64,000 nt of DNA from Ferdinandcohnia sp047246645 (GCF_047246645.1 NZ_JBFOKR010000006.1:62001-126000); one strand, 5' to 3'. Shown: positions 1 through 9,519, counted from the first letter of the stretch. Numbers and translations: made by a program. The notes: generated by a model not told the origin, from the sequence alone.

Positions 1-1464
1 TACTTGGAAATAATGCAGGGTTGCTACCCAACTCATCCCAATTTCCTCCTCAAGCCCAGAGGAATCGACAGGATTTAAGCCATAACGTTTTGAGATTTCA
101 AAATACTTTTCATCACGCTCTTTGGCAGTGTGATTAGGATTCGTATACATCCAATGCTGGAAGAGGTCTCCTGACAATGGTCCGAATAACATCGTAAATG
201 CACGTCTAAGCTCTTCACGCTGTGCATTATGAAAATCTTCTGTTTCTGGATAAAAAAGATCGAGTTTATCCAATAAGAGCAATTCCATCCCATGAGAAAA
301 CAGTTCAGCCACTTCAGCTCTTAGTTGGTATTCTTCCATAGGCCCGTTTTCAGCAAACCCGAGGTATCCATTTAGCGCATGACCCATTTCATGAATTAAT
401 GCAATCAATGAGAAAAAGGATGGGCTAAAGTTTGCGAAGACAAAGGTATCCCCTGAAACAGGTAAGGAAGTACAGAAACCACCTGGGCTTTTTCCTTTAC
501 GGTCTCCAAGGTCGAGTAATCCATGCTCTCTCATGTAATCGAAACGATCTGCAAAATAAGTGTCAGTCTTCCCTAACATTTCAGATACTCCATCCATAAG
601 AGCAGACACCTCTGTGTAAGGTGGGTTTTTCATCAATTTAGCCGTATTATCCCAAGGGCGATATGTATCGACACCGAGCTTCGATTTAAACACATCTGCA
701 AGGCGATTCCACGCAGGGATAATATGTTTCTCTACATTTTCATGAAAGTCATAACAATCTTGGACACTATACTCACGATTTTTCACGACAAACATATAAT
801 CACGATAATTTTCAAATCCTGCATTTAATGCAATCTGATGGCGGAGTTGAACGAGTTCGTCCATGATGGCATCCATATCGGTCTTAATTTGACGATAGGC
901 AGATATCATTTTGTGATACGCTTTTTCTCGTATTGCTCTGTCTAGATTGTCGAGTTGAGATTGGACAAATGGGAAAGGCTTTTCTTCGCCATCCCATTCA
1001 ACGGTTAAGCCTCCCATGATTTCACTATACTTCGTAGAGAGCTCTTGTTCCTTTACCATCAATGGAATGTTTTCTTCTCTGAACAATTTAACTTTGGATT
1101 CGCGAATGCGTCGCATTAAACCATATCGTTTTTCATCTAATTGATGAAAATAAGCAGACTCACAGAGTTTCTCATTCAGTTTTGCTTCATACTTCATTAA
1201 AAGTGGTTGGATGACTTGCTGGTCGTGTAGAAAAGTCGACTTAATTTCTGAATCCTCCGTATTTCGGTAGAAGTCTACTTGGTGCCCTGTCATTGCCTCC
1301 ATAATCTTAATTGTTAAATTCTGCTCGTCTTTTAACCATTGTTCTAGGTCAGAAACGGATTCAATCGGAGCATCTAGTAAACTTTGGATCTGAGTTTCCA
1401 AACCTTCTACATCTTTTAAATCAATTAATTCTTTATAATATTGGTGCCTTATATCTTGTGTCAT
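1..1464 (-). CDS. M3-family oligoendopeptidase (PepF-like), 3' end outside window
   Basis: Zinc metallopeptidase that would hydrolyse short peptides in the cytoplasm. The first 488 codons are present from ATG at 1464-1462, preceded by an AAGGAAGG ribosome binding site; the C-terminus runs off the left edge. The zinc motif HEMGH followed by ALNGY is encoded at about 379-393, and the long helical N-terminal region with many charged residues fits the M3 oligoendopeptidase family (usual length about 560-600 residues). No signal peptide is seen. It is transcribed away from the next gene, so it is not part of that operon. The exact M3 subfamily cannot be fixed without the missing C-terminus; M3 membership itself is fairly secure. 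Confidence 0.85.
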   Translation of the reverse strand, partial: MTQDIRHQYYKELIDLKDVEGLETQIQSLLDAPIESVSDLEQWLKDEQNLTIKIMEAMTGHQVDFYRNTEDSEIKSTFLHDQQVIQPLLMKYEAKLNEKLCESAYFHQLDEKRYGLMRRIRESKVKLFREENIPLMVKEQELSTKYSEIMGGLTVEWDGEEKPFPFVQSQLDNLDRAIREKAYHKMISAYRQIKTDMDAIMDELVQLRHQIALNAGFENYRDYMFVVKNREYSVQDCYDFHENVEKHIIPAWNRLADVFKSKLGVDTYRPWDNTAKLMKNPPYTEVSALMDGVSEMLGKTDTYFADRFDYMREHGLLDLGDRKGKSPGGFCTSLPVSGDTFVFANFSPSFFSLIALIHEMGHALNGYLGFAENGPMEEYQLRAEVAELFSHGMELLLLDKLDLFYPETEDFHNAQREELRRAFTMLFGPLSGDLFQHWMYTNPNHTAKERDEKYFEISKRYGLNPVDSSGLEEEIGMSWVATLHYFQV

Positions 1465-1650
1465 GGATGACTCATCCTTCCTTTTAAATTATGTTAATTC
1501 TCTCAATATTTATATTATAGATTTCTAGTTATTAAATCTAGTTTTATTAAAAAAACTACAGTTTATGCCTAATGGCAGAAGAAACTTTTTAAAGGGAAAG
1601 GCTTTAAATAATAAGCGTAAAATTTACAATCAACCAAGTATGCCACATAC

Positions 1651-1689
1651 ATCCTACGTATACGGAGAACTCATTGTTATGTGTAGGAT
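1651..1689. repeat. Inverted repeat in divergent intergenic region
   Basis: The 295-bp gap between the peptidase and the NIF3-like gene contains arms ATCCTAC (1651-1657) and GTAGGAT (1683-1689). It lies upstream of the gene at 1760 and could be an operator or a leader hairpin. Nothing else is recognisable in the gap. Confidence 0.3.
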
Positions 1690-1759
1690 ATATATGGGTG
1701 TGATAAGATGGATAAGAGATAACAGAAGCAAAATATGATGAAATTGAGGAGATAAGTAA

Positions 1760-2521
1760 ATGGATGTTTCACATATTGTTGAAAGTATAAATGGTCTTTT
1801 TACTATAAAAAATAAAGAAGTCTATTCCAGTGAATCTGGGATTACATACCAAACTGATAAAAAGGTTAAAAGAATTGGATACTGTGTTAACCTAACACTT
1901 GAAACGATAGAGGAAGCAAGAAATCGTGGAGTTGATATGATGGTGACACACCATGATGCATGGGATGAAATATATGGATTAAGAGAGGCGTGTTTAGAGA
2001 AACTAACAGAGTATGGTATAAGTCACTATTATAACCACTTGCCACTAGATGACTGTGAATTTGGAACAAATGATAGTTTATTACATAAATTGAATTTAGA
2101 CATTGTTAAAAGAACTCATGAATGGGAAGGTTTATATTTTGGTAGAGTCGCAGAATATCATAAAGCAATTGAGCTTAATGAGTTAGTGAAGGATATTGAA
2201 AATCTACTTGAAGAACCGGTTAGATTTTGGAGGTTTAATGATAAAAAGGTAAAACGAGTGGGTTTAGTATGTGGTAATGGTGCGCCAACAGCTTGCCTTA
2301 AGGAAGCAGTTGAAAATGAGTGTGATGTATACATTACAGGTGAATGTAATTTGTATACGATTCAATATGCTCAGTTTAAAGGGATAAATCTTATCATTGG
2401 GAGTCATACTTTTACAGAATTCTTTGGAATTGAAAGTTTAGCATTGAAATTGAATGAGACTCTGAAAGAACTTGAGGTAGTGAGACTTATTGAAGAGCAT
2501 GATGAAGCAAATATAAAATAA
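1760..2521 (+). CDS. NIF3-like dinuclear metal-centre protein
   Basis: 253 residues of the NIF3/DUF34 family, a widespread metal-binding fold that assembles as a toroidal hexamer and whose biochemical role remains poorly defined. Metal ligand signatures are visible: THH at residues 63-65, HLPLD at 93-97 with N104, and the C-terminal GSHTFTE with H216 and E220. ATG at 1760 follows GAGGAGATAAGTAA, a good ribosome binding site. Length is at the short end of the family (about 250-370), so the inserted PII-like middle domain of longer Bacillus homologues is absent. It stands alone, with a 57-bp gap to the HAD gene. Confidence 0.85.
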   Translation: MDVSHIVESINGLFTIKNKEVYSSESGITYQTDKKVKRIGYCVNLTLETIEEARNRGVDMMVTHHDAWDEIYGLREACLEKLTEYGISHYYNHLPLDDCEFGTNDSLLHKLNLDIVKRTHEWEGLYFGRVAEYHKAIELNELVKDIENLLEEPVRFWRFNDKKVKRVGLVCGNGAPTACLKEAVENECDVYITGECNLYTIQYAQFKGINLIIGSHTFTEFFGIESLALKLNETLKELEVVRLIEEHDEANIK

Positions 2522-2578
2522 GACATAATAAAAGGGAAAAACGTATAACTTAGGCAATCGGTAGTTCTTTATTATCAA

Positions 2579-3178
2579 ATGGATTACGTAAAAGAAAGAG
2601 GGATTCACATTAATATTCTATGGGATTTTGACGGAACATTGTTTAACACCTATCCAGCGCTTGTAAAAGGTTTTATCCATTTAAGCGGCAGAGATTTAGA
2701 TCCGAATGAAGTACTGAAGTGGCTCAAGGTCAACTCGAAGGTGGCCTTTCAACATTATGGAATTGACGAAAGCAAGCGCGAGGAGTACACGAAATTATAC
2801 AATAAGTATTCCTTTGACAGTCAGCCGTTTGAGCATGTAGAAGAGGTTTTACAGGTTGCCGATGACAATTTTATCGTCACGCACCGGGACAAGGAGTCTA
2901 CTCTATTTCTACTGGAAAAATTCAAGCTATTAGATTATTTCAAGGTGGTTGTTTCGGTAGAGGAAGAAGGTTTTACACGTAAGCCACATGCAGCTTCCTA
3001 TCAACATGTAATTAAGGATTATCCAATTGATTTGGTGATTGGAGACCGCGAACTAGATTTAATTCCAGCTAGGGAATTAGGTATTAAAACTGTTGCCTTT
3101 GAAAACCCGGATATAGAGGCAGACTTTCATATCGACAACTATGCTGACTTCCGAACGAAGGTCCTTCTCTATTTGTAA
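2579..3178 (+). CDS. HAD-superfamily phosphatase-like hydrolase
   Basis: 199-residue soluble haloacid-dehalogenase-type hydrolase; the likely reaction is hydrolysis of a small phosphorylated metabolite. Motif I is DFDGT at residues 16-20, motif II is the VTHRD region (about 101-105), motif III uses a Lys in the RKPH segment, and motif IV is GDRELD near the C-terminus. A cap of helices sits between motifs I and II, as in the PGMB/Gph subgroup. The ATG at 2579 has no ribosome binding site. A GAGGG lies at 2598-2602, just upstream of in-frame ATT codons (2609, 2615) that would give a protein starting right before the DFDGT strand, so a non-canonical start is possible. Substrate unknown. Confidence 0.8.
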   Translation: MDYVKERGIHINILWDFDGTLFNTYPALVKGFIHLSGRDLDPNEVLKWLKVNSKVAFQHYGIDESKREEYTKLYNKYSFDSQPFEHVEEVLQVADDNFIVTHRDKESTLFLLEKFKLLDYFKVVVSVEEEGFTRKPHAASYQHVIKDYPIDLVIGDRELDLIPARELGIKTVAFENPDIEADFHIDNYADFRTKVLLYL

Positions 3179-3215
3179 AAGACATTTTGTATAAAAATAA
3201 AGGCTAAAAAAGTAT

Positions 3216-3258
3216 GGTGCTTGTCTCTTGTGAAGTTGCATAAGAGGCGGGCACCTTT
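3216..3258 (+). terminator. Probable terminator after HAD gene
   Basis: Interrupted stem GGTGC..CTCTT pairs with AAGAG..GCACC (3216-3229 with 3242-3255) and is followed by a short T-rich tail. The rest of the gap to 3460 holds no gene; it is AT-rich and probably carries the promoter of the next gene. Confidence 0.55.
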
Positions 3259-3460
3259 GTAGTTTAAATTAAGAGAAGGCATCTTCTCACCCAACTACCT
3301 TTTCTTACCGATTTTCTTTGTGCTTATTATTTGTTATAGTAAAGGTTGTTTTTGTATGATAAATAGTACGTTTGTATGGTAGATATAAAAGTAGTTTGAC
3401 TTTTTGAATATAACGCTTAATGGTGTATAAAATCTTTACCCATAATGAGAGGATTTGAGT

Positions 3461-4426
3461 TTGAAAATGATAGATAATTTTTGGCGTGATTTACCACGGC
3501 CATTTTTTGTACTTGCTCCAATGGAAGATGTGACAGATGTTGTTTTTCGCCATGTTGTGAGTAAAGCAGGTAGACCGGATGTGTTTTTTACAGAGTTTAC
3601 AAATTCGGATAGCTATTGTCATCCGGAGGGAATGAAAAGTGTGCGTGGACGTTTGACTTTTACAGAAGATGAACAGCCAATGGTGGCACATATTTGGGGA
3701 GATAAACCCGAATATTTCCGACAAATGAGTATTGGCATGGCTGAGCTGGGATTTAAAGGCATCGATATTAATATGGGGTGCCCTGTACCTAATGTGGCAT
3801 CAAGAGGGAAAGGTAGTGGCCTTATTTTGCGTCCAGACGTTGCTGCAGAACTTATTCAAGCAGCAAAAGCCGGTGGCCTACCTGTCAGCGTAAAAACACG
3901 TCTTGGCTATACAGAAGTAGATGAGTGGAAGAAATGGCTAACTCATATCTTAGAGCAGGATATAGCAAACCTCTCTATTCATTTACGTACCAGAAAGGAA
4001 ATGAGCCAAGTAGACGCGCATTGGGAGCTAATTCCAGAAATTAAGGAATTGCGTGACCGTATCGCACCGAATACGCTCCTTACTATTAATGGAGACATTC
4101 CCGACCGTCAAACGGGACTGCAACTTGCTGAAAAATATGGTATTGACGGGGTTATGATTGGGCGAGGTATTTTTAAAAATCCTTTTGCTTTTGAAAAAGA
4201 GCCTAGAGAGCATAGTAGTGAAGAATACCTGGATCTTTTACGACTTCAGCTAGATCTTCAAGATCAATATTCGGAAGTAGTGCCACGTTCAATCACAGCG
4301 CTTCATCGCTTTTTCAAAATTTATGTCAAAGGATTCCCTGGTGCTGCTGAATTAAGAAATCAATTGATGAACACGAAATCAACAGATGAAGTGCGAGTGT
4401 TACTTGATAGTTTTGAAATAAAATGA
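3461..4426 (+). CDS. dus: tRNA-dihydrouridine synthase
   Basis: Flavin-dependent reductase converting uridine to dihydrouridine in tRNA D-loops. The TIM-barrel FMN domain starts with LAPMEDVTD, and the family cysteine is in NMGCPVPNVASRGKGSGL (C107 counting from the TTG at 3461). SVKTRLGY and the VMIGRGIFKNP phosphate-binding loop also fit. The C-terminal helical tRNA-binding domain is present, giving about 321 residues, the usual size. The start is a choice between TTG 3455 and TTG 3461; AGAGGA at 3448-3453 is spaced better for 3461. It is a single-gene unit with a strong terminator. Which of the Bacillus Dus paralogues it matches is not decided. Confidence 0.92.
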   Translation: MKMIDNFWRDLPRPFFVLAPMEDVTDVVFRHVVSKAGRPDVFFTEFTNSDSYCHPEGMKSVRGRLTFTEDEQPMVAHIWGDKPEYFRQMSIGMAELGFKGIDINMGCPVPNVASRGKGSGLILRPDVAAELIQAAKAGGLPVSVKTRLGYTEVDEWKKWLTHILEQDIANLSIHLRTRKEMSQVDAHWELIPEIKELRDRIAPNTLLTINGDIPDRQTGLQLAEKYGIDGVMIGRGIFKNPFAFEKEPREHSSEEYLDLLRLQLDLQDQYSEVVPRSITALHRFFKIYVKGFPGAAELRNQLMNTKSTDEVRVLLDSFEIK

Positions 4427-4439
4427 TAATCGTCCGACG

Positions 4440-4470
4440 AAAAAGAGTTCAAGTATGAGCTCTTTTTTTC
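4440..4470. terminator. Bidirectional terminator between dus and ABC permease
   Basis: Stem AAAAAGAG(T)TC with GA(G)CTCTTTTT, including one G-U pair, is flanked by an A run on the left and seven Ts on the right, so it can stop both convergent transcripts. Confidence 0.85.
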
Positions 4471-4500
4471 GCGTTTAAAAAGTAGGGACGTGGACCGTCC

Positions 4501-6147
4501 CTACTCTATCTTTTCCCATCCAATATGGAAGGCCCTCTTCCATATAAGAATTACACATGAAATGGCCAAGACAAGATATATATATAGACCGAATGGGAAG
4601 AGTGTGCTGAAATAATGCAGACCTGCAAAAAGTCCGGCTAGAAGCATTAATAGAAAATTGATGAATACATTCCCCTGGCTATAAGTTTCAAACGACTGAG
4701 AGAAAGGAAGTGACTTTTCTAAAATGGCAAAGCAAACAATTGTATAGACTACTGCACTTATAAAAACCAAAATCAAGTCTGGGATAATTCGGATTCCGTA
4801 AATAGTCACGAAAACAGCACAAAGAAGAAAATAAACTGGCAAATAAAGATTCACTATGAATGCCTTCACTGTTCCGCTAAATACAGGATGTAGGCTTTTT
4901 AATGGTGTAAGTTTATAAACCCATGCGCCCTTATACTTTGCAGAGTGTTTAATTGTTATGAGGACAGTAGGAATCATGATTAGACTGAAATAAACATTCA
5001 AATAAGAGCTGCCTTCCCTGATACGTGTAAAGGAATTCCAACTGAATTCATCCATGAACGTGAATAAAAAGATGAATGGGATGATGATCGAGAAGCCTAA
5101 AGATGGGTAGACCTTTAACTTAAAATCCCTCTCGTTTTTTAACATCAAACGGGAAAAGTTATAGAATACCCTTTCCTCATGGGAAGGACAAATAAATCTA
5201 ATAATCGCATCCCCCATTTTAAATCGCCTGTTTGCTCTTCCTTTGTTATGATGAGTGAGTTTCTGAAGATTTCTCTCAAAGGCAGGAGTAAGTCTTACAT
5301 ACATCCAAATAGATAAGATTGGCACAATGACTCCAAGTCCAGCCAGAACGAAAAAGAATGGCTGAAGGCTTCCGTTCATAGCAAACTCCATAATCACTCC
5401 ATACCATATAGGGATTACAAGGATATGCCACCAAGCAGGCTCAATAGTAACCGTTATATCAACAATTTCAAATGACCTAATAAGAAGTTGGTAGCCGATC
5501 ATGACCGCGAAAGATAAACCGATTTGGACATAATTGATTATATCCTTCAGTTTTTCCCCATCAAAAAATCGTAGAATCATCATGTACAGTAATGCTGTGA
5601 ATGCAACAATCAATAAGTCTATCAAAATAAGAGTAAGAAACCCAACAATAAAAAATACAATACCGTTTTTAACTAATCCAGCAATAAGTGGGGGACCGGC
5701 CAAAGCAATCGTCATTAAGGATAGATAAATAACAATATGTGTTAGCTTCGCAGCGCTAATGGTTTTTCTGTCAATTGGTTTAGGATAGAGAATATTGCTG
5801 TCACGGATATCAAGGAGCACCGAGGAAAAGTCGGAAATCATGGAGGTTGTGACGAAAAAGATAATCATCCCATACACAAGACTCATCTGAAAAAGAAAAT
5901 TGTCCCCAAAGACTGTAAAAGGAATCAAAAAGAGTCCAAACAGAACATAAATCCATAGGGATAACATATAATGGTTTTTATCTTGCTTAGACTTGTTATT
6001 ATTTTGCGAGAAGATTGTCGGCACTCGGCGCCTGTCCATAACAAGCTTAGCCTGAAGAATCTTTCTCATCATTTTATAATCAATACCAAAACGCGAGAAT
6101 ATCTTTTCAAACCGATCTAACAGTTTTAAAGAAGGGAAATCCTGCAT
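4501..6147 (-). CDS. ABC-2 type exporter permease
   Basis: Large polytopic membrane protein of 548 residues, the membrane half of an ABC exporter with the ATPase encoded directly upstream. After a cytoplasmic N-terminal stretch rich in basic residues, about 10-12 hydrophobic segments are visible in two blocks separated by a charged region near the middle. The start is ATG at 6147, one base after the ATPase stop, with GGTGAGGTG as ribosome binding site overlapping the ATPase terminus; an upstream in-frame ATG at 6201 lies inside the ATPase gene and lacks that site. The pair resembles the EcsAB/YthPQ class of Bacillus transporters. Substrate is not evident. Confidence 0.82.
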   Translation of the reverse strand: MQDFPSLKLLDRFEKIFSRFGIDYKMMRKILQAKLVMDRRRVPTIFSQNNNKSKQDKNHYMLSLWIYVLFGLFLIPFTVFGDNFLFQMSLVYGMIIFFVTTSMISDFSSVLLDIRDSNILYPKPIDRKTISAAKLTHIVIYLSLMTIALAGPPLIAGLVKNGIVFFIVGFLTLILIDLLIVAFTALLYMMILRFFDGEKLKDIINYVQIGLSFAVMIGYQLLIRSFEIVDITVTIEPAWWHILVIPIWYGVIMEFAMNGSLQPFFFVLAGLGVIVPILSIWMYVRLTPAFERNLQKLTHHNKGRANRRFKMGDAIIRFICPSHEERVFYNFSRLMLKNERDFKLKVYPSLGFSIIIPFIFLFTFMDEFSWNSFTRIREGSSYLNVYFSLIMIPTVLITIKHSAKYKGAWVYKLTPLKSLHPVFSGTVKAFIVNLYLPVYFLLCAVFVTIYGIRIIPDLILVFISAVVYTIVCFAILEKSLPFSQSFETYSQGNVFINFLLMLLAGLFAGLHYFSTLFPFGLYIYLVLAISCVILIWKRAFHIGWEKIE

Positions 6148-6148
6148 A

Positions 6149-6928
6149 TTACACCTCACCGACAATCGATACAAAACGTGCTGCAATTTCTGTATGCTCA
6201 TTGAATCCAGTCAACTGATTGAAAATCTCTTCCAAAGAGCCTTCCTGGTTTTGCAGCCTTAATTCCTCAAAGGTACCATCTGCAGCAATCAATCCGTCAT
6301 GTAAAAGAATAATGCGGCTGCTGATCTTTTCGACAACATCCATAATATGTGACGAATAAAAAATAGTTTTACCCTGCTGTGCCAGCTGAGCCATAATTTC
6401 CTTAAAAACCATCACACTATTCGCATCAAGTCCGTTGATTGGTTCGTCAAAAAAGAGGAGTTCCGGATTATGTAATAAACTTGAAATGATTAACAGTTTT
6501 TGACGCATTCCTTTTGAATACGAAGCAATTCGTGATTGATATACTTCACCAATACCAAAGAGCTCCATAAGACTCTTGGCTTTATAGTCAGCATGGTCGT
6601 AGTCTAGACCGTATAATTCTCCGATAAAGGTTAAGTACTCTTGACCAGTTAGATTATCATAGACATCAGCTATCTCTGGAACGTATCCGACTTTTCTTTT
6701 ATATTCGATATCTCCGTCTGAGATATCGCTGCCAAAGAGGCTTACTTTACCTTGATAGTCATCTTCAATTCCTAGCAAAATTTTTACCGTTGTGCTTTTT
6801 CCAGCACCGTTTGGTCCGATGTAACCAATGATTTCTCCTTTGTTCACTTTAAAAGAAACCCCCTGGAGAACTGTTTTGCCACCATAGCTTTTTCTTAAAT
6901 TAGCAATCTCAACAATAGCTTCTTCCAT
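6149..6928 (-). CDS. ABC transporter ATP-binding protein
   Basis: 259-residue ATPase energising the downstream permease. Walker A is GPNGAGKST (about residues 38-46), the signature is SYSKGMRQK, Walker B is ELLFFDEP followed by NGLDAN, and the H-loop is in YSSHIMD. The C-terminal tail after the H-loop, typical of drug/bacteriocin-type exporters, is short. Translation is coupled to the permease, with stop and start separated by one base. The promoter should lie in the 150-bp gap to the divergent phosphatase gene. Family assignment is secure, substrate unknown. Confidence 0.92.
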   Translation of the reverse strand: MEEAIVEIANLRKSYGGKTVLQGVSFKVNKGEIIGYIGPNGAGKSTTVKILLGIEDDYQGKVSLFGSDISDGDIEYKRKVGYVPEIADVYDNLTGQEYLTFIGELYGLDYDHADYKAKSLMELFGIGEVYQSRIASYSKGMRQKLLIISSLLHNPELLFFDEPINGLDANSVMVFKEIMAQLAQQGKTIFYSSHIMDVVEKISSRIILLHDGLIAADGTFEELRLQNQEGSLEEIFNQLTGFNEHTEIAARFVSIVGEV

Positions 6929-7078
6929 TTGATAAACTCCCTTTTTCTAGTATTATACTATTTTACCATATTCAAGGTGGAGGGTTGTGTGGAGTAAGTA
7001 TATTACCTGTTTGGTAAAATATAAAAATGGTAGAATGATAAATATAAATATTAGTGTGTACATAAGGACGTGAATGAG

Positions 7079-7780
7079 TTGAAACGAATGCTTGCTATAA
7101 GCGATATTCATGGAGATCTAGAAAAATTCGAGAGACTTTTGGAATTAGTTCACTATGACGGAGTAAAAGACCAGCTTCTGTTATTAGGTGATTTTGTTGA
7201 TAGGGGACCACGTTCGAGAGATGTTTTGGATAAAGTCATCCAGCTAAGGAATGAGGGAGCAATTGCCTTAATTGGTAATCATGAAAAGATGATGATGGAT
7301 GCTTTTAATGGTGATCCTATGAACTTGAAAAGATGGTACTACAATGGTGGAATTAAAACGCTACAAAATTACCATTATAGTATCGAGAAGGATGATGCAA
7401 ACTATTGGTATACGACCGACGAAATGCCCGAGCCTATTCAAATGAATGATGATATACGCGCGCATATTGAAATACTTAAGGAGTTCCCATATTACTATGA
7501 AACTGACACCCACATCTTTGTTCATGCAGGGGTACATCCAGAAACACCAATTGAGTCAACGGAACCTCATACTTTAGTTTGGATTCGCGATGAGTTCCAT
7601 AAGGGATACAAGGGAGAAAAGACCGTTGTTTTTGGACATACTCCTACCAAATATCTGCACGAAATGAATCAAGTATACTTTGGCGATAATAATATTATTG
7701 GAATTGATGGTGGCTGTGCTTATGGTGGTAGATTGTATTGTCTGGAGGTTATGAGTTCAAACGTTTTTTATGTTGAGTAG
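7079..7780 (+). CDS. Calcineurin-like metallophosphatase (PrpE/ApaH/PP-lambda type)
   Basis: About 233-residue cytoplasmic phosphoesterase. It carries the full PPP-type metal and phosphate signature: SDIHGD near the N-terminus, GDFVDRGPRSRD at about 37-48, GNHEKMM at about 66-72, then FVHAGVHP and VVFGHTPT for the remaining histidines. These proteins act either as serine/threonine phosphatases or diadenosine tetraphosphate hydrolases, and the sequence alone does not separate the two. The start is taken as TTG 7079, ten bases after AAGGA; the upstream GTG at 7070 is only one base from that site. Monocistronic. Confidence 0.88.
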   Translation: MKRMLAISDIHGDLEKFERLLELVHYDGVKDQLLLLGDFVDRGPRSRDVLDKVIQLRNEGAIALIGNHEKMMMDAFNGDPMNLKRWYYNGGIKTLQNYHYSIEKDDANYWYTTDEMPEPIQMNDDIRAHIEILKEFPYYYETDTHIFVHAGVHPETPIESTEPHTLVWIRDEFHKGYKGEKTVVFGHTPTKYLHEMNQVYFGDNNIIGIDGGCAYGGRLYCLEVMSSNVFYVE

Positions 7781-7909
7781 TAGTTGTGAGTACTAACATT
7801 ATCACCTTAGCAACTGTTGAAGTTGTTGTGAAATAAAAATTAAGATAGACTGAAATAAGTGCCAAATACTTGTTGTGACAAAGCATTTTTTAAAATAGGA
7901 GGTTTCCTT

Positions 7910-8407
7910 TTGGATAATAACGATATATTAATTCGCTTGAGATATGCGTTGGAATTAAAAAATAAAGAAGTGGCAGAGATATTTAAGCTTGGTGGGATGG
8001 ATGTATCAGTACCTGATGTGGTAAAGATACTCGTAAAGACAGATATTGATGAAGAAGAAAATGACAACCAAATAAAATGTAATAACAATATGCTAGATGC
8101 TTTTTTAAATGGATTAATCATTTATAAAAGAGGAAGACAAGAGCCAAGACCAGGACAGCCAACTACACCAGATCAGCCCCTAACGAAAGGTGCTAACGTT
8201 AATAATCTTCTGTTAAAGAAAACAAAAATAGCACTTGAATTAACTACAGAAGACATGCTGGATGTATTCAAACTTGCAGACCTAAGGGTCTCTAAGGCAG
8301 AACTAGGAGCATTACTAAGAAAAGAAGGACATAAGAATTATAAAGAATGCGGAGATAATTTTGCTAGAAACTTTTTAAAGGGGTTAGCAATAAAATATAG
8401 AGGATGA
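7910..8407 (+). CDS. DUF1456 (YehS-like) family protein
   Basis: 165-residue protein made of two related helical repeats. Each starts with a DILIRLRYALELKNKEVAEIFKLGG-type or KTKIALELTTEDMLDVFKLAD-type segment and ends with an LxxFLxGLxI-like helix; a Pro/Gln/Gly-rich linker joins them near residue 85. This duplicated layout is that of DUF1456, a family without an assigned function. The start is TTG at 7910, seven bases after ATAGGAGG; the longer frame from 7859 starts ahead of that ribosome binding site. It has no membrane segment and lies alone. Confidence 0.85.
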   Translation: MDNNDILIRLRYALELKNKEVAEIFKLGGMDVSVPDVVKILVKTDIDEEENDNQIKCNNNMLDAFLNGLIIYKRGRQEPRPGQPTTPDQPLTKGANVNNLLLKKTKIALELTTEDMLDVFKLADLRVSKAELGALLRKEGHKNYKECGDNFARNFLKGLAIKYRG

Positions 8408-8480
8408 GATCCTTTAAGCGAGATTTAGTGTTAATTAACATACTTTAAAAATGAATAACAGTTACATAAAATGTAATCGA

Positions 8481-8511
8481 GGCCGAAGCTGAATAAGTTT
8501 AGGTCTTTTTT
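8481..8511 (+). terminator. Weak terminator after DUF1456 gene
   Basis: GCCGAAGCT can pair with AGTTTAGGT through G-U pairs and one mismatch, followed by six Ts. The remainder of the 8408-8608 gap shows nothing clear. Confidence 0.45.
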
Positions 8512-8608
8512 GTGTTTGTTCATAATTTTTCTTCTTTTTGGGAATATTACTCTTTAGAGGTTAGATGTAAAAAAGAGGGTTAAGCGATCCATTATGGGAG
8601 ATTGGTAA

Positions 8609-9070
8609 ATGGAACCAGTGACTATTTTTGTATCAATATCAAGTTTTCTATTTGCGTTAGTAGCATATATAATGCCTAAAAAGATGAAACCTTATGAGAT
8701 TTATGCAACTTCCTTGTTTGCTACTTTATTCGGACTTTTTGTTGATACCATATTAGCCGTAAAATACAAATTATATGTACTTGATCAGCCTGGAATACAA
8801 ATACCTGCTTTAATAGGGCAGGTTGTTTTATATTATGCTACAAATGTTATCATATTGAACTCCTTCCCATATGAGAAATCAGTAAAATGGAAGGTAATAC
8901 ATATAGTATGCTTTACTAGTCTTGCTATTACATTTGAGATTATTTCAAATGAATTTGGATTTATTAAATATAATGAGTGGAATATCTGGTATTCAGCTTT
9001 GAGTTACCCATTTCTTATCTACTTTCTAGTTTTACATTTTTCATTTTTTAAATGGTTAGTTAATAGATAG
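8609..9070 (+). CDS. Small integral membrane protein, CBO0543-like
   Basis: 153 residues with about five hydrophobic segments (near 3-20, 32-48, 65-85, 97-113 and 128-148) and short polar loops, so a polytopic membrane protein. The loop containing VKYKLYVLDQPG after the second segment, and the overall layout, resemble the CBO0543 family of Firmicutes, which has no known function; this is recollection of the family pattern and not a search result. ATG at 8609 follows GGGAGATTGGTAA. No obvious operon partner: the next start is 160 bp away. Confidence 0.65.
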   Translation: MEPVTIFVSISSFLFALVAYIMPKKMKPYEIYATSLFATLFGLFVDTILAVKYKLYVLDQPGIQIPALIGQVVLYYATNVIILNSFPYEKSVKWKVIHIVCFTSLAITFEIISNEFGFIKYNEWNIWYSALSYPFLIYFLVLHFSFFKWLVNR

Positions 9071-9228
9071 CAGACATATAGAAAATTATTACCCAAATTT
9101 CGATGAAGAGATTACATCCGATTTGGGTTTTTTCCAACAGTAACTTCTCTCCAAAAAAACAGGATATCTATTTATCTACTAATTGTATTAAAATAGGAAT
9201 ATCTGTAAACACGATATTGGAGGGCAAT

Positions 9229-9519
9229 ATGTTTTTTATTGGATTAACGTTACTGCTAATTCTAGTTTTGTCAGGAGTCATTCTGCTCGTGCAATCATCC
9301 TATTTAGTGGGAAGTATTCTAGTGGGTTCAGGTTTTATCCTATTCATTTTCTTAGTTTTGTTTTATCGAAAAAGAAATCAAAAGAAAGAAAAGGGGAGTA
9401 TGGACTGTCTCGACTGTAATGCTGCCTCATTAAATTGTCCAGATTTTTCTTCCATGAAAAAAATGGATTGTGATTGTGACGGAGATAAAGGTTTTGACTG
9501 TGACTGTAGCCCAAATTAA
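9229..9519 (+). CDS. Small membrane protein with cysteine-rich tail
   Basis: 96 residues starting at ATG 9229 behind TTGGAGGGCAAT; a longer frame from 9103 has no matching ribosome binding site. Two hydrophobic helices (about 2-20 and 25-46) are followed by a basic stretch RKRNQKKEK and then a tail with seven cysteines in pairs: CLDC, a lone C, CDCD and CDC. The positive-inside rule puts the tail in the cytoplasm. The Cys/Asp pattern could bind metal or an Fe-S cluster, but this is inference. It is separated by 26 bp from a DUF2085 gene that also carries conserved cysteines, so the two probably form one unit. No family recognised. Confidence 0.7.
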   Translation: MFFIGLTLLLILVLSGVILLVQSSYLVGSILVGSGFILFIFLVLFYRKRNQKKEKGSMDCLDCNAASLNCPDFSSMKKMDCDCDGDKGFDCDCSPN

